Made by a program: the position numbers and the translations under genes. The notes below the pieces were generated by a model. The model saw only the letters and a list, made by a program, of their open reading frames with translations. It ran no database searches and had not been told where the DNA came from. 64,000 bases of DNA from Rhodoferax sp. U2-2l. Lineage in GTDB: Bacteria > Pseudomonadota > Gammaproteobacteria > Burkholderiales > Burkholderiaceae_C. Numbering within the stretch: the first letter of the stretch is position 1; each line of letters opens with the position of its first letter. The stretch lies in the NCBI RefSeq assembly GCF_020594515.1, contig NZ_JAJCTH010000016.1, positions 1 to 64,000 of the forward strand, given 5' to 3'. Below are positions 30,235-39,111 of this stretch, piece after piece.

Positions 30235-30358
30235 GGTGATTGGGTCAGGTGACCGGGCTTTGGGGTGCAAGGCGCGCGTCCAGCGGCCTTGGCGTGCTGA
30301 TCAGCCATCCCCGCGCGTGATTGCACCCCAAAACCGCATGCACCTGACCCAGTCGCCG
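30235..30358 (-). repeat. 109-bp imperfect palindrome, copy B (inverted)
   Basis: The outer arms GGGTCAGGTG (30242-30251) and CACCTGACCC (30341-30350) and the inner arms TTTGGGGTGCAA (30259-30270) and TTGCACCCCAAA (30321-30332) pair perfectly. The asymmetric segments CATGCGGT and GCCCGGT are identical to copy A on the opposite strand, so this copy is inverted. It has the same 109-nt length and 50-nt centre. Three paired positions differ from copy A, each compensated on the other arm. Confidence 0.9.
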
Positions 30359-30526
30359 CGCCGTACAACGCTGCAAATTCTGAGCGTCCGACAGAGGCCT
30401 CGGCTCCAACGTCCCCGCTTCCATCCAAGACCGTAGGCTTAAGAACGGAACTGACGCACACCGAGGTAAGCATTTCAAAGCGCGATATGCTCATTGACCC
30501 CTTGAGACAAAACCGAGCAAACCAAC

Positions 30527-32599
30527 ATGCCCCACAACCCAACCAGCCCCGGCGCCCAGATGATCCAGATCCGCGGCGCCTGCCCGCACGACTGCCCGGA
30601 CACCTGCTCGCTGCTCACCACCGTGGAAAACGGCGTGGCGATCAAAGTGCAGGGCAACCCGGCACACCCGCACACCGCTGGCAGCTTGTGCACCAAGGTC
30701 TCGCGTTACACCGAGCGCACCTACCACCCCGAGCGCGTCCTGCAGCCGCTCAAACGCATCGGCCCCAAAGGTTCGGGGCAATTCGCGCCGGTGAGTTGGG
30801 ACGCGGCCTTGGCAGACATCGCCACCCGCCTCCAAGCCATCGCCGCAGTGGACCCCCAGGCCATCCTGCCCTACAGCTACGCCGGCACCATGGGCCTGGT
30901 GCAGGGCGAAAGCATCGCGGCGCGGTTTTTCAACAAGCTGGGCGCCTCGCTGCTGGAGCGCACCATCTGCGCCAGCGCGGGTGGCGAGGGCCTGGTGCAC
31001 ACGCTGGGCGGCAAGGTGGGCATGCGGGTCGAGTTTTTTGCCGAGTCCAAGCTGATCATCATCTGGGGCAGCAACTCCATCACCAGCAACTTGCACTTCT
31101 GGCGTCACGCCAATGAGGCGAAACGACTGGGCGCCAAACTCATCTGCATCGACCCGCGCAAGAGCGAAACCGCCGACAAATGCCACGAACACATCGCCTT
31201 GTTACCTGGCACCGACGGGGCGCTGGCGCTATCGCTGATGCAGCAGCTGATCCAGCACGACTGGCTCGATCATGATTACCTGGCGCGCTACACCTTGGGC
31301 TGGGGGCAGCTGCGTGAGCGCGCGCTGCAGTGGCCGCCCGAGCGCGCCGCAGCGGTGTGTGGCATCACAGCGGCGCAAATCGAAGCTTTGGCGCGCGACT
31401 ACGGTGCTTTTGCCAACAGCGGCCAGCCTGCTGCCATTCGCATGAACTATGGCCTGCAGCGCGTGCACGGCGGTGGCAACGCGGTGCGGCTGATCGCCAT
31501 GTTGCCCGCGCTGATTGGCGCTTGGCGGCACCGTGCCGGGGGCGTTTTGCTGTCGAGTTCAGGGGCGTTTCCGGTGCAAAAAGCGGCGTTGCAACGCCCC
31601 GATTTGCTGGCCGGGCGCACACCACGCACCATCAACATGGCCACCATCGGCGACGACCTGCTGCGCGAGGCCTCGCCCGAGTTTGGCCCGAAGGTGCAGG
31701 CGCTGATGGTTTACAACAGCAACCCGGTGGCCATCGCGCCGGATTCGGCCCGTGTCGTGGCGGGTTTTGCGCGTGAAGATTTGTTCACCGTGGTGCTGGA
31801 GCACTTCCAGACCGACACCGCCGATTACGCCGACTACATCCTGCCCGCCACCACCCAGCTGGAACATTGGGATGTGCATTCCAGCTACGGCCACACCGAT
31901 GCGCTGCTGAACCGCCCGGCGATTGCGCCGCTGGGGCAAGCCAAGCCCAACACGCAGATTTTTCGGGCGTTGGCGGCGCACATGGGGTTCACCGAGGCCT
32001 GTTTTGCCGACACCGACGAAGCGCTGTGTCGCCAGGCTTACGGCGATAACGTCGATTTCAACGTGCTGCTGGACCAGGGTTTTGCCACGTTACCGATGCC
32101 AGACGCACCGTTCGCCCAAGGCAACTTCCCCACGCCGTCAGGCCGATGTGAATTTTTCAGCCAGCGCCTGGTCGACCGGGGGCTCGACGGGTTACCCGAC
32201 CACGTGCCCAACCATGAGGTGCCGGGCAGCGCCAGCGCCTACCCGCTGGCCATGATCTCGCCACCCGCGCGCAACTTCCTCAATTCGAGCTTTGTCAACG
32301 TGACCAGCCTGCGCGCTACTGAGGGTGAACCGCTGCTGGAAATGCACCCGCAGGATGCCGCGGCGCGGCAGATTCAGGACGGCAGTGTGGTGCGTGTTTT
32401 CAACGCCCGGGGCACGTACCGCTGCCGCGTCAGCCTGAACCAGCGTGCCCGGCCCGGCGTGGTCAATGGCCTGGGCGTGTGGTGGCGCAAGTTTGGGCTG
32501 GACGGCACCAACGTGAACCAGCTCACCAGCCAGGCCTTGACCGATCTGGGCCATGCGCCCACGTTTTACGACTGTCTGGTGGAGGTGCAGGCGGCGTGA
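30527..32599 (+). CDS. Molybdopterin-dependent oxidoreductase (DMSO reductase superfamily)
   Basis: This 690-aa protein begins with an iron-sulfur motif CPHDCPDTC (about residues 18-26) and a fourth cysteine in GSLCTKV, the [4Fe-4S] site of the formate-dehydrogenase-like branch. The bis-MGD binding body follows (SYAGTMGLVQGES, WGSNSITSN, IDPRKSETADKC, YNSNPVA) and the C-terminal dinucleotide-binding domain. No twin-arginine signal is present, so it is probably cytoplasmic. Substrate and partner subunits are unknown; none is adjacent. The residue at the usual molybdenum-ligand position cannot be assigned by eye. Confidence 0.88.
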   Translation: MPHNPTSPGAQMIQIRGACPHDCPDTCSLLTTVENGVAIKVQGNPAHPHTAGSLCTKVSRYTERTYHPERVLQPLKRIGPKGSGQFAPVSWDAALADIATRLQAIAAVDPQAILPYSYAGTMGLVQGESIAARFFNKLGASLLERTICASAGGEGLVHTLGGKVGMRVEFFAESKLIIIWGSNSITSNLHFWRHANEAKRLGAKLICIDPRKSETADKCHEHIALLPGTDGALALSLMQQLIQHDWLDHDYLARYTLGWGQLRERALQWPPERAAAVCGITAAQIEALARDYGAFANSGQPAAIRMNYGLQRVHGGGNAVRLIAMLPALIGAWRHRAGGVLLSSSGAFPVQKAALQRPDLLAGRTPRTINMATIGDDLLREASPEFGPKVQALMVYNSNPVAIAPDSARVVAGFAREDLFTVVLEHFQTDTADYADYILPATTQLEHWDVHSSYGHTDALLNRPAIAPLGQAKPNTQIFRALAAHMGFTEACFADTDEALCRQAYGDNVDFNVLLDQGFATLPMPDAPFAQGNFPTPSGRCEFFSQRLVDRGLDGLPDHVPNHEVPGSASAYPLAMISPPARNFLNSSFVNVTSLRATEGEPLLEMHPQDAAARQIQDGSVVRVFNARGTYRCRVSLNQRARPGVVNGLGVWWRKFGLDGTNVNQLTSQALTDLGHAPTFYDCLVEVQAA

Positions 32600-32605
32600 A
32601 CCGGG

Positions 32606-32645
32606 CGTCGTCATTGCGGGCTTGACCCGCAATCCAGGCATCCCT
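32606..32645. repeat. GC-rich palindromic intergenic repeat, copy 2
   Basis: GTCATTGCGGGCTTGACCCGCAATCC contains the arms TTGCGGG/CCCGCAA around a short loop and is followed by more palindromic sequence. It starts just after the molybdopterin oxidoreductase stop codon, before the convergent OB-fold gene, and could act as a transcript-end structure. Confidence 0.75.
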
Positions 32646-32680
32646 GACCTCTTGGAGGGCCGATCGGCCTGCCCTGGACT

Positions 32681-33379
32681 TTAGGGCCGTGTCAGCGTAG
32701 CGTCTTCAATCAACACCTGGTAGCTGTAGCCGGCGCCAAAGTCCTTGTCTTTGCGCACCACACCGGTGACGGTGACCACGTCACCCACCTTGGCTTGCGC
32801 GGCACTGGTGACCAGGATGTCGTTGGTTTTGGCGGCCACGCTGCCGCTGCCGTCTTGCAGATGCAGCCAGTTTTTGCCCATGATGTCGCCGTTGAACTTG
32901 ACCACCTTGCCGCTGACCTTGACCGGTTTGTCTTTGAGGGCAGCCGCCTGCGTCACCACCTCGGCCACCGTGCGCGCGTTGGCGCCGCTGGCCTTGGCGA
33001 CCTGGATCGGGCCCAGGTCCACCGCTTTGGCCTGGGCGCCGGTCATCATGTTGGGCCCGCCCACCAGGGTGCCGAAGACGATGGTCTTGAAAGTCTTCTT
33101 GAGCGATTTGCTCTCGAAGTTGTCCATCACCATGGTGTCCTCCAAGCTCACTTTGGCGCCTTTTTTGAGGGCGACCTTGCTCACCGCGGCCCAGGTTTCG
33201 CCGTCTTTGGTTTTGAGGCGCAGGTAGGTGTAGGCGTCAACGTCTTGCACCTCCAGCACTTCACCGCTCAACACGCTGCTGGCGCGGGCGGGTGCGGCGT
33301 TCGGACCGGCGGCCCAGGTGGCAGAGAGCGGGGCCGTCATCAGCAGGCCAGCCAGGGTGAATGCGTGCAGGGTGTTCAT
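32681..33379 (-). CDS. Exported OB-fold (nucleotide-binding-like) protein
   Basis: This 232-aa protein has a clear signal peptide (MNTLHAFTLAGLLMTAPLSATWAAG). The mature part shows an N-terminal beta-rich segment (SGEVLEVQDVDAYTYLRLKT) and a C-terminal OB-fold half with VKVSGKVVKFNGDIMGKNWLHLQDGSG and GDVVTVTGVV. This repeated build is typical of small periplasmic OB-fold proteins often labelled DNA-binding, though nucleic-acid binding in the periplasm is doubtful. It is monocistronic and convergent with the molybdopterin oxidoreductase. Confidence 0.75.
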   Translation of the reverse strand: MNTLHAFTLAGLLMTAPLSATWAAGPNAAPARASSVLSGEVLEVQDVDAYTYLRLKTKDGETWAAVSKVALKKGAKVSLEDTMVMDNFESKSLKKTFKTIVFGTLVGGPNMMTGAQAKAVDLGPIQVAKASGANARTVAEVVTQAAALKDKPVKVSGKVVKFNGDIMGKNWLHLQDGSGSVAAKTNDILVTSAAQAKVGDVVTVTGVVRKDKDFGAGYSYQVLIEDATLTRP

Positions 33380-33419
33380 ACAGGTTCCAGAAAAAAGGAA
33401 AGCATAGCAGTTGACTGGT

Positions 33420-33923
33420 TCAGGCCAGCAGCGTCACCAGCCGCGTGAGCGCATGGTGCACGGTCGCCGTGCGCACCGCGGCGCGGTCACCGCCAAAGTG
33501 CTGCACTTCGCTGGTGATACCAGCGGGCGTGGCCCAGCCCAGCCAGACCGTGCCCACCGGCTTGGCGGCACTGCCGCCGCCGGGTCCGGCGATGCCGGTG
33601 ACGGCAACCGCCACCTGCGCCTGGGAGTGAGTTAATGCCCCGGCTGCCATGGCGCGCACCACCGCCTCGCTGACGGCGCCATGTTGTTCAATCAGTTGCG
33701 GTGCCACGCCCAGCAGCTCGGTTTTGGCGGCGTTGGAGTAGGTGACAAAACCACGTTCGAACCAGTCGCTGGAGCCCGCCAGGTCGGTGCAGGCGGCGGC
33801 GATCAGGCCGCCGGTGCAGCTTTCGGCGGTGGCCAGTTGCCAGTGTTTTTTGACCAATACATCGGCCAGCAGACCAACTGTCAACTGGCTGGGAAGCGCT
33901 TGATTTGTCAGTTCTTCAGACAT
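33420..33923 (-). CDS. pncC: Nicotinamide-nucleotide amidase (CinA C-terminal type)
   Basis: PncC deamidates nicotinamide mononucleotide to nicotinate mononucleotide for NAD recycling. The 167-aa protein is the stand-alone CinA C-terminal domain, with [11 protein letters not shown] near residue 34, [27 protein letters not shown] and KPVGTVW. ATG 33923 lies 5 nt after the pgpA stop on the same strand, so the two are co-transcribed. Confidence 0.94.
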   Translation of the reverse strand: MSEELTNQALPSQLTVGLLADVLVKKHWQLATAESCTGGLIAAACTDLAGSSDWFERGFVTYSNAAKTELLGVAPQLIEQHGAVSEAVVRAMAAGALTHSQAQVAVAVTGIAGPGGGSAAKPVGTVWLGWATPAGITSEVQHFGGDRAAVRTATVHHALTRLVTLLA

Positions 33924-33928
33924 GACAG

Positions 33929-34513
33929 CTACCACCACACGCGCCACAGCGCGATCACCAGTAGCGTGCAAAACGCCGCCACCAGGTCGTCGAGCATGAT
34001 GCCCCAGCCGGCTTTGCGCCAGGCGTGCGGGTCGGTGGCCGGGTTCACGTGGTGAAACAGCTGGTCGGCCCAGGCCACCGGGCCGGGTTTGACGGCGTCA
34101 AAGAACCGGAACAGCGCAAACGCCGCCAGTTGGCCCCAAAAGCCCATCGGGCTGGCCAGCCACAGCACCAGCCAGAAGGCGGCGATTTCGTCCCAGACGA
34201 TGCTGCCCGGGTCCATCACCCGCATGTGGCGCGCGGTCAGGGTGCAGGCCCACCAGCCTACCAGCACACTCGCCAAGATCAACCCACCCCATTGCAGATC
34301 ATCCAGATGGTGTTGCAGCAGCACAAATGTGGCCCACGCCCACACCGTGCCGACCGTGCCGGGCGCCTTGGGGCTCAGGCCCGAGCCAAACCCCAGCGCC
34401 AGCACATGGGCCGGGTGCGCCATCATGAAGCGCCCGGTGGGGGCCACCGGCGCACCGGGTTCGACCGCGGTGCGGTAGGGAACGTCTTGCACGTCTGAAG
34501 GGTCCTGGATCAT
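33929..34513 (-). CDS. pgpA: Phosphatidylglycerophosphatase A
   Basis: PgpA dephosphorylates phosphatidylglycerol phosphate in the inner membrane to make phosphatidylglycerol. The 194-aa protein has [15 protein letters not shown] near residue 43, the acidic motif [22 protein letters not shown] and a C-terminal DDLVAA segment, with three or four membrane spans. ATG 34513 (MIQDPSDV) is the start chosen. The usual thiL-pgpA-pncC order is kept, but thiL is separated by an opposite-strand gene. Confidence 0.93.
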   Translation of the reverse strand: MIQDPSDVQDVPYRTAVEPGAPVAPTGRFMMAHPAHVLALGFGSGLSPKAPGTVGTVWAWATFVLLQHHLDDLQWGGLILASVLVGWWACTLTARHMRVMDPGSIVWDEIAAFWLVLWLASPMGFWGQLAAFALFRFFDAVKPGPVAWADQLFHHVNPATDPHAWRKAGWGIMLDDLVAAFCTLLVIALWRVWW

Positions 34514-34579
34514 GCGGGTGATTATCCGGCGCAAGATTAAGATGCGCGCTGTCCGCCACCTGATTTGCCTGCCCCGCCC

Positions 34580-35311
34580 ATGTCGCTCACCCCCCACTGC
34601 CCGTCGTGCCGCGCCCCGATGACCGCGCAAAAGCTCGCCAGTGCGGCGGGCGGCCTGGTGGAGATTGACCTGTGTTTTGCCTGCCGCGGTATCTGGTTTG
34701 ACCCGCTGGAGAACCTGAAGCTGATGCCCTCGGCGGTGCTGGCGCTGTTTCGCCAGCTGCACGAACACCGCTTTGACGGCGTGCAGAGCCTGCCGCACAA
34801 GCTGAGCTGCCCGCGCTGCAGTCTGGCCCTGACGCAGGGGTTTGACGTGGTGAAAAGCGGCCGCTACATCACCCACCGCTGCCCGCAGCGGCACGGGCGC
34901 TTCAGCACCTTTGCCTCGTTCATGATTGAAAAAGGCTTTGTGCGACAACTCACCGTGGCTGAAATTGACGACATGGCGCAGCGCCTGGGCGTGATCAACT
35001 GCAGCAACTGCGGCGCGCCGGTCAATCTGCGCACCGAACACGCTTGCACCCATTGCCGATCGGCACTCTCGTTGCTGGACCCGCAGGCGGTGGAGCGGGC
35101 GCTGGCGGGCTACGCCAAAGCGGCCGAGAGCGCGGGCAAGATCGATCTGCCCAACCTGGCCGACGCGCTGGTGATGCTGGAGCGTGACCGCCTCAAGGCC
35201 GAGCGCGAGGCCAAAGCGGACCGCAGTGGGCAGCTGGTGTTGCCCGGGTCGGACGGCTCGGTCGACCTGTGGGTGGCCGGACTGGCGCTGGTGTGGAAGG
35301 TGCTGAACTGA
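34580..35311 (+). CDS. Zinc-ribbon (TFIIB-type zinc finger) protein
   Basis: This 243-aa cytoplasmic protein has three CxxC-based zinc knuckles: CPSCRAPM...CFACRGIWFDP near residues 7-40, CPRC near residue 78 and CSNCGAPVNL...CTHCRSAL near residues 140-165. The first matches the zf-TFIIB family, in which C..C..W.D/E follows the second knuckle. The C-terminal third is helical and charged. The function is unknown. It is transcribed against its neighbours and splits thiL from pgpA, which suggests later insertion into a conserved cluster. Confidence 0.8.
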   Translation: MSLTPHCPSCRAPMTAQKLASAAGGLVEIDLCFACRGIWFDPLENLKLMPSAVLALFRQLHEHRFDGVQSLPHKLSCPRCSLALTQGFDVVKSGRYITHRCPQRHGRFSTFASFMIEKGFVRQLTVAEIDDMAQRLGVINCSNCGAPVNLRTEHACTHCRSALSLLDPQAVERALAGYAKAAESAGKIDLPNLADALVMLERDRLKAEREAKADRSGQLVLPGSDGSVDLWVAGLALVWKVLN

Positions 35312-35322
35312 GCCGAGGTTAT

Positions 35323-36330
35323 TCAGGCAAAGTGGTCAAACGAGGCGTAGCGGTTGGCCAGCGGCTGGCTGCGCTGATCGACCAGGCGCAGCCCCGCTGT
35401 TGCGTCGATCTGGCCAATGCGCGTCACCGCGGTCTGGCTGCTGCGGCTGGCCTGCGCCACCGCCTCGCGCAGATGCACGGGCGCGGTGAACAGCAGTTCG
35501 TAATCATCGCCGCCCGACAGCGCGAGGGTGCGCCATTGATCTTGTGTGAGTGAGAGGTCCGATGGGCCTTCGGCTGGCCTGCCCAGCGTGCTTGAGCGGT
35601 TGGCGGCGATCAGCGTGGTCACGGCATCCGCATCCACCGTGGCGCCGACGCCAGAGCTTTCCAGAATGTGACCCAGGTCACCGATGAGGCCGTCACTCAC
35701 GTCCAGCGCGGCACTGGCGACCCCGCGCAATGCCAGGCCCAGCGCAACGCGGGGCGTCGGTTGCTCCAGCCGCTCTCGGGCGGCAGCCAGCACTGCATCG
35801 GGCAGCGTGATCTTGCCCAGCAGCGCGTCCAGCGCCAGCCGGGCATCGCCCAGCGTGCCGCTCACATACAGGTCGTCACCCGGCTTGGCGCCGGATCGCA
35901 GCAGTGCCTGCGAGCGGCCATCAACCACCGGCACCTCGCCCAACACCGTGATGCAGATGTTCAGCGGCCCGGCGGTGGTGTCGCCGCCGATCAGCTCGCA
36001 GCCATGCGCGTCGGCCAGCGCCAACAGCCCGTGCGCAAAAGCGGCCAGCCAGGGTTCGTCCACACCGGGCAGCGACAGCGCCAGCGTGAAGGCCAGCGGC
36101 TTGGCACCACAGGCGGCCAGGTCGCTCAGGTTCACCGCGAGCGACTTGTGGCCCAGGCGGCACGGGTCGGTGTCAGCAAAAAAATGGCGGCCCGCCACCA
36201 GCATGTCGGTCGAGATGGCGATCTGGGTGCTGGGCCGGGGCAACAGCAGGGCGCAGTCGTCACCCACACCGAGTGCTGCGCGGCGCACCGGGCGCTTGAA
36301 ATAACGCGCGATCAGGTCGAACTCACCCAT
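35323..36330 (-). CDS. thiL: Thiamine-monophosphate kinase
   Basis: ThiL phosphorylates thiamine monophosphate to the active diphosphate cofactor. The 335-aa protein has MGEFDLIARYF at the N-terminus, GVGDDCALL near residue 21, STDMLVAGRHF, NLSDLAACGA, IGGDTTAGP and the C-terminal SGGDDYELLF. ATG 36330 overlaps the end of the Gcr-like gene by 8 nt, which suggests coupling; a GTG two codons earlier is an alternative. Confidence 0.94.
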   Translation of the reverse strand: MGEFDLIARYFKRPVRRAALGVGDDCALLLPRPSTQIAISTDMLVAGRHFFADTDPCRLGHKSLAVNLSDLAACGAKPLAFTLALSLPGVDEPWLAAFAHGLLALADAHGCELIGGDTTAGPLNICITVLGEVPVVDGRSQALLRSGAKPGDDLYVSGTLGDARLALDALLGKITLPDAVLAAARERLEQPTPRVALGLALRGVASAALDVSDGLIGDLGHILESSGVGATVDADAVTTLIAANRSSTLGRPAEGPSDLSLTQDQWRTLALSGGDDYELLFTAPVHLREAVAQASRSSQTAVTRIGQIDATAGLRLVDQRSQPLANRYASFDHFA

Positions 36331-38407
36331 GGGCACTGTCGTCTTTGGCGGTGGGCGTCACCGCAGTCGGCGCCACGGGGGCGGCGCTGGCAGGCGGTGC
36401 GGCGGTTTCGGGCTCGGGCCAGAAGAAGCTGCGGGTGCGGTGGCGCAGGCGCTGGCGCACCGCAGCATAAATGTTGTCGCGCTGCACGCCGGTGACGTTG
36501 TGGGCGCGCAAAGCCAGCTGGAAGGCCAGGTAAAAACTCACCCCCACATTGAGCAGGCCCGTCACCACCACCCCACCCACACACCACCAGAAAACGGGTT
36601 GCCGCAAGACGTCCACCCCCAGGCTGGCCGCAGCGGCGGCGAGCTGGCCGGTGGACAGCGTCACGTGGCGCACTTCCAGCCCGAGCCCGAAAAACGCGGC
36701 AAAGGCGGGAATGAGCCCCAGCATCAGCCCCAGCGAGATGTTGGCGCTCAGGCCCGAGATGTTGTTGCGCATGAAGGTGGCCCAGCGCTCGGCCCGCGCC
36801 ACGCCCAGCCAGGCGGTGATGCGCGGGTTGTAGCGGATGGCCGAATCCAGCCGCTGCAGGGCAAACCAGTTTTCGGTCCAGCCCGCGATGATGCTCGACG
36901 CAAACAGCAGCACGCCGGTGAAGGCGGCAAACAGCGCGGTGGGGCCGAGCACGGTCAGATCGTGCAGCACATGCTCGGCGGTGGCGGCGTCGATCATCGG
37001 TCGGCCCAGGCCAAACCACAGCGCGGTGCTGATCAGCAGCACCATGGGCGCCACCAGCGCCAGATTGCCCACAATGGCCGCCACTTGTGAACGCACCAGG
37101 TGCGCCACCTCGTCGACAAAACCGTCGATGGCGCCGGGGTGGCCCAGCTCCTTGAGCTTGGCGGCCATGGCCGGTGCCGTCATGGCGGGCTGTTTGGTGG
37201 CCACGGTCCAGTGCAGCATCTGGATCAGCACAAAGCTCAGGGCGTAATTCATGCCCGCGTAAAAGCCCCCCCAGAACGCCGACAGCCCCATCGACATCAC
37301 GACAAACTTCATCATCGTGGTGACCGACATCACCGCGCCGCCACCGGCCGCGTTGCGCAGCATCTGTTTGTACTGTGCGCGGGTGCGGGTGATGTAGTGC
37401 TCGCCGGTTTTGGAGCTGCGCTCGGCCACCTTGGAGGCCAGCATCGACGAATTGGCCGCAATCAGCGCACGCAGGCTCAGACGTTCTTGCCCAACATTGA
37501 CCAGGTGCGCCAGCAAGTGGGCGGTGTCGTGGTGCGGCGTGGCGGAAAACAGGCAGTCCAGCAGGGCGCGCACGCGCAACACCCGCTCGCGCAACTGGCG
37601 CAGCTGGAACACCAGGTTGACCGAGATGCCGTGCGCCTCCAGATGGGTGTAGACCGAGGCGGCAGCGTGGCGGCAGTCGTCGAGCTGTTTCACATAACGC
37701 TGCAGCGCCTGCTGGCACTGCGGCGTGGGCTGCTGCGGGTTCTCGCGCCAGGCGGCAACCAGTGTCTCCAGCTCGGCACTCAAGGCGTGAAACGGCCCGG
37801 ATTGGCGGGCAGGCGCGCTCATGCGCAGGCGCAACTCAGGCGAAAACCCGGTGGCGCGGATCTGGCTGGTGCAAAAGTCGACCGCTTCCATCAGCGCCGC
37901 CTGCCAGGCGGTGGGCGGTGTGTCGGCGCCAGGTGATGGGATCGGCTTGACCTCGTCGGTGCGCAGCAGGTCCGCCAGACGCGCCAGCAAAGCGTCGTCC
38001 AGGCTGCCCAGCCACCGTGCGTCAAACGGGTGGTTCAGGGCCAGCGCAAACAGGGTGGAGGCGTCGGCGGTCTCGGGCGTGCCCGGCAACAGCTTCAGGC
38101 GCAGGCGCTCGGCCAGTTCACTGATGAAGGCGCTGCGCATGGCAAACCCATGGTCGGCCAGCAGCGCGGTGGCGTCCACCGTGCCCAGCAGGCGTTGCCA
38201 CCAGCTCTGAAACTGGCCGCGGGTGGCTGGGCGCTGCTGCAGCGCATCGAGCAGCAGGGTCAGGCGCGCATGGGATGCGTCCACCGAACGCGCGTCACCG
38301 CGCAGCCAGGCCATCAGCTTGATCAGCCACAGATGGCGCTGCACATCTTCGGCGTCGGGGTCAAGCTGGGTCAGCAGTTCGGTCAGGTCGTTGGTGGGTG
38401 CTTTCAT
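36323..38407 (-). CDS. Gcr-family membrane protein (annotated elsewhere as site-specific recombinase)
   Basis: This 694-aa protein is of the family that databases call site-specific recombinase Gcr, after a gonococcal gene. The N-terminal 330 residues are helical and soluble. After residue 330 there are about six strong membrane spans (for example SVTTMMKFVVMSMGLSAFWG, and FAAFTGVLLFASSIIAGW). No tyrosine- or serine-recombinase catalytic pattern is visible, so the name looks misleading and an integral membrane role is likelier. It starts 5 nt after apaG and overlaps thiL by 8 nt, in one transcript. Confidence 0.85.
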   Translation of the reverse strand: MKAPTNDLTELLTQLDPDAEDVQRHLWLIKLMAWLRGDARSVDASHARLTLLLDALQQRPATRGQFQSWWQRLLGTVDATALLADHGFAMRSAFISELAERLRLKLLPGTPETADASTLFALALNHPFDARWLGSLDDALLARLADLLRTDEVKPIPSPGADTPPTAWQAALMEAVDFCTSQIRATGFSPELRLRMSAPARQSGPFHALSAELETLVAAWRENPQQPTPQCQQALQRYVKQLDDCRHAAASVYTHLEAHGISVNLVFQLRQLRERVLRVRALLDCLFSATPHHDTAHLLAHLVNVGQERLSLRALIAANSSMLASKVAERSSKTGEHYITRTRAQYKQMLRNAAGGGAVMSVTTMMKFVVMSMGLSAFWGGFYAGMNYALSFVLIQMLHWTVATKQPAMTAPAMAAKLKELGHPGAIDGFVDEVAHLVRSQVAAIVGNLALVAPMVLLISTALWFGLGRPMIDAATAEHVLHDLTVLGPTALFAAFTGVLLFASSIIAGWTENWFALQRLDSAIRYNPRITAWLGVARAERWATFMRNNISGLSANISLGLMLGLIPAFAAFFGLGLEVRHVTLSTGQLAAAAASLGVDVLRQPVFWWCVGGVVVTGLLNVGVSFYLAFQLALRAHNVTGVQRDNIYAAVRQRLRHRTRSFFWPEPETAAPPASAAPVAPTAVTPTAKDDSAHG

Positions 38408-38412
38408 GCGGC

Positions 38413-38814
38413 TCAGGGTAGGTCGCGCGGGCCTGCGCTGGCGCTCAGGGCGTCCAGCACAAACATGGGCACATCCACGTCAAACTTCTCGCCGTCTTCC
38501 GCCACACAGAAAAAACTGCCGTGCATGGTGCCGGTGGGCGTGTGCAGGCGGGTGCCGCTGGTGTATTCAAAGGCTTCACCGGGCTGCAGCAGCGGCTGGC
38601 GCCCCACCACGCCCAGGCCCTTGACCTTTTCGCGGTTGCCATCGGCGTCGTTGACGTTCCAGGTGCGCGAGATCAGCTGCGCCGCCACTTGGCCGGTGTT
38701 GCGCACGGTGATGGTGTAGGTGAAAAAGTACAGGGCCTGGTCGGGGTCAGAGCGCTCCGGCTGGTAGCGGGGTTTGACCTGGACGTGGAATTGGTAGGGG
38801 GTGGCTGCGGTCAT
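38413..38814 (-). CDS. apaG: ApaG protein
   Basis: This 133-aa ApaG-domain protein has a fibronectin-III-like beta sandwich. Conserved segments are FFTYTITVRNTGQVAAQL, ISRTWNVNDADG and GEAFEYTSGTRLHTPTGTM. The biochemical role is unsettled; ApaG has been tied to Ap4A metabolism and cobalt/magnesium resistance. ATG 38814 is the start chosen. It begins the apaG-gcr-thiL gene string. Confidence 0.94.
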   Translation of the reverse strand: MTAATPYQFHVQVKPRYQPERSDPDQALYFFTYTITVRNTGQVAAQLISRTWNVNDADGNREKVKGLGVVGRQPLLQPGEAFEYTSGTRLHTPTGTMHGSFFCVAEDGEKFDVDVPMFVLDALSASAGPRDLP

Positions 38815-39111
38815 GGGGTGTTCCTGTGCGGTGATTATGCTTGCTCGCCTGGGCGCGCACAGCGGTGTGCGGTGGCAAAACCACATGTGGTAGGGCTTGG
38901 GATCGACCTGCACAGTGCAGGGGTTGCGCTCTTGAAACCCAATCCAAATCAACGCACGAGCCTGGCCTGAGCCCACGGCTACAGGCGGTCAGTGAGCAAC
39001 AACTCGCGCACGCAGGCGCTGTGCACCCGCCATGAGCTGTTTGAGCCGGTGGCCAAGGCCGGCGCCCCAAGCTTGCTGCGCGCCCAAGCGCCGGTGCCAG
39101 ACTGCACGGTA
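38815..39111. other. 297-bp gap between apaG and pldA
   Basis: No gene is supported. It contains two perfect short palindromes, CCACATGTGG at 38881-38890 and CCTGCACAGTGCAGG at 38907-38921. Either could be an operator or part of a terminator upstream of apaG and after pldA, but neither has a T tract. Confidence 0.5.

Larger units (their letters stand above)
29766..30526. other. 761-bp divergent intergenic region
   Basis: No gene is convincing on either strand. The region separates divergent genes, so it should hold both promoters. It contains two 109-bp imperfect palindromes in inverted orientation, separated by 232 bp, listed separately. The remaining sequence shows no start-codon/ribosome-binding-site pair with coding-like usage. 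Confidence 0.6.

Noticed and set aside
29893..30358. Integron attC sites as an explanation of the 109-bp palindromes
   Set aside because: The ends lack the attC core (GTTRRRY/RYYYAAC pattern) and no cassette genes or integrase are nearby.
36323..38407. A genuine site-specific recombination system
   Set aside because: The family name suggests it, but the protein is membrane-embedded with no catalytic motif and there are no inversion sites beside it.
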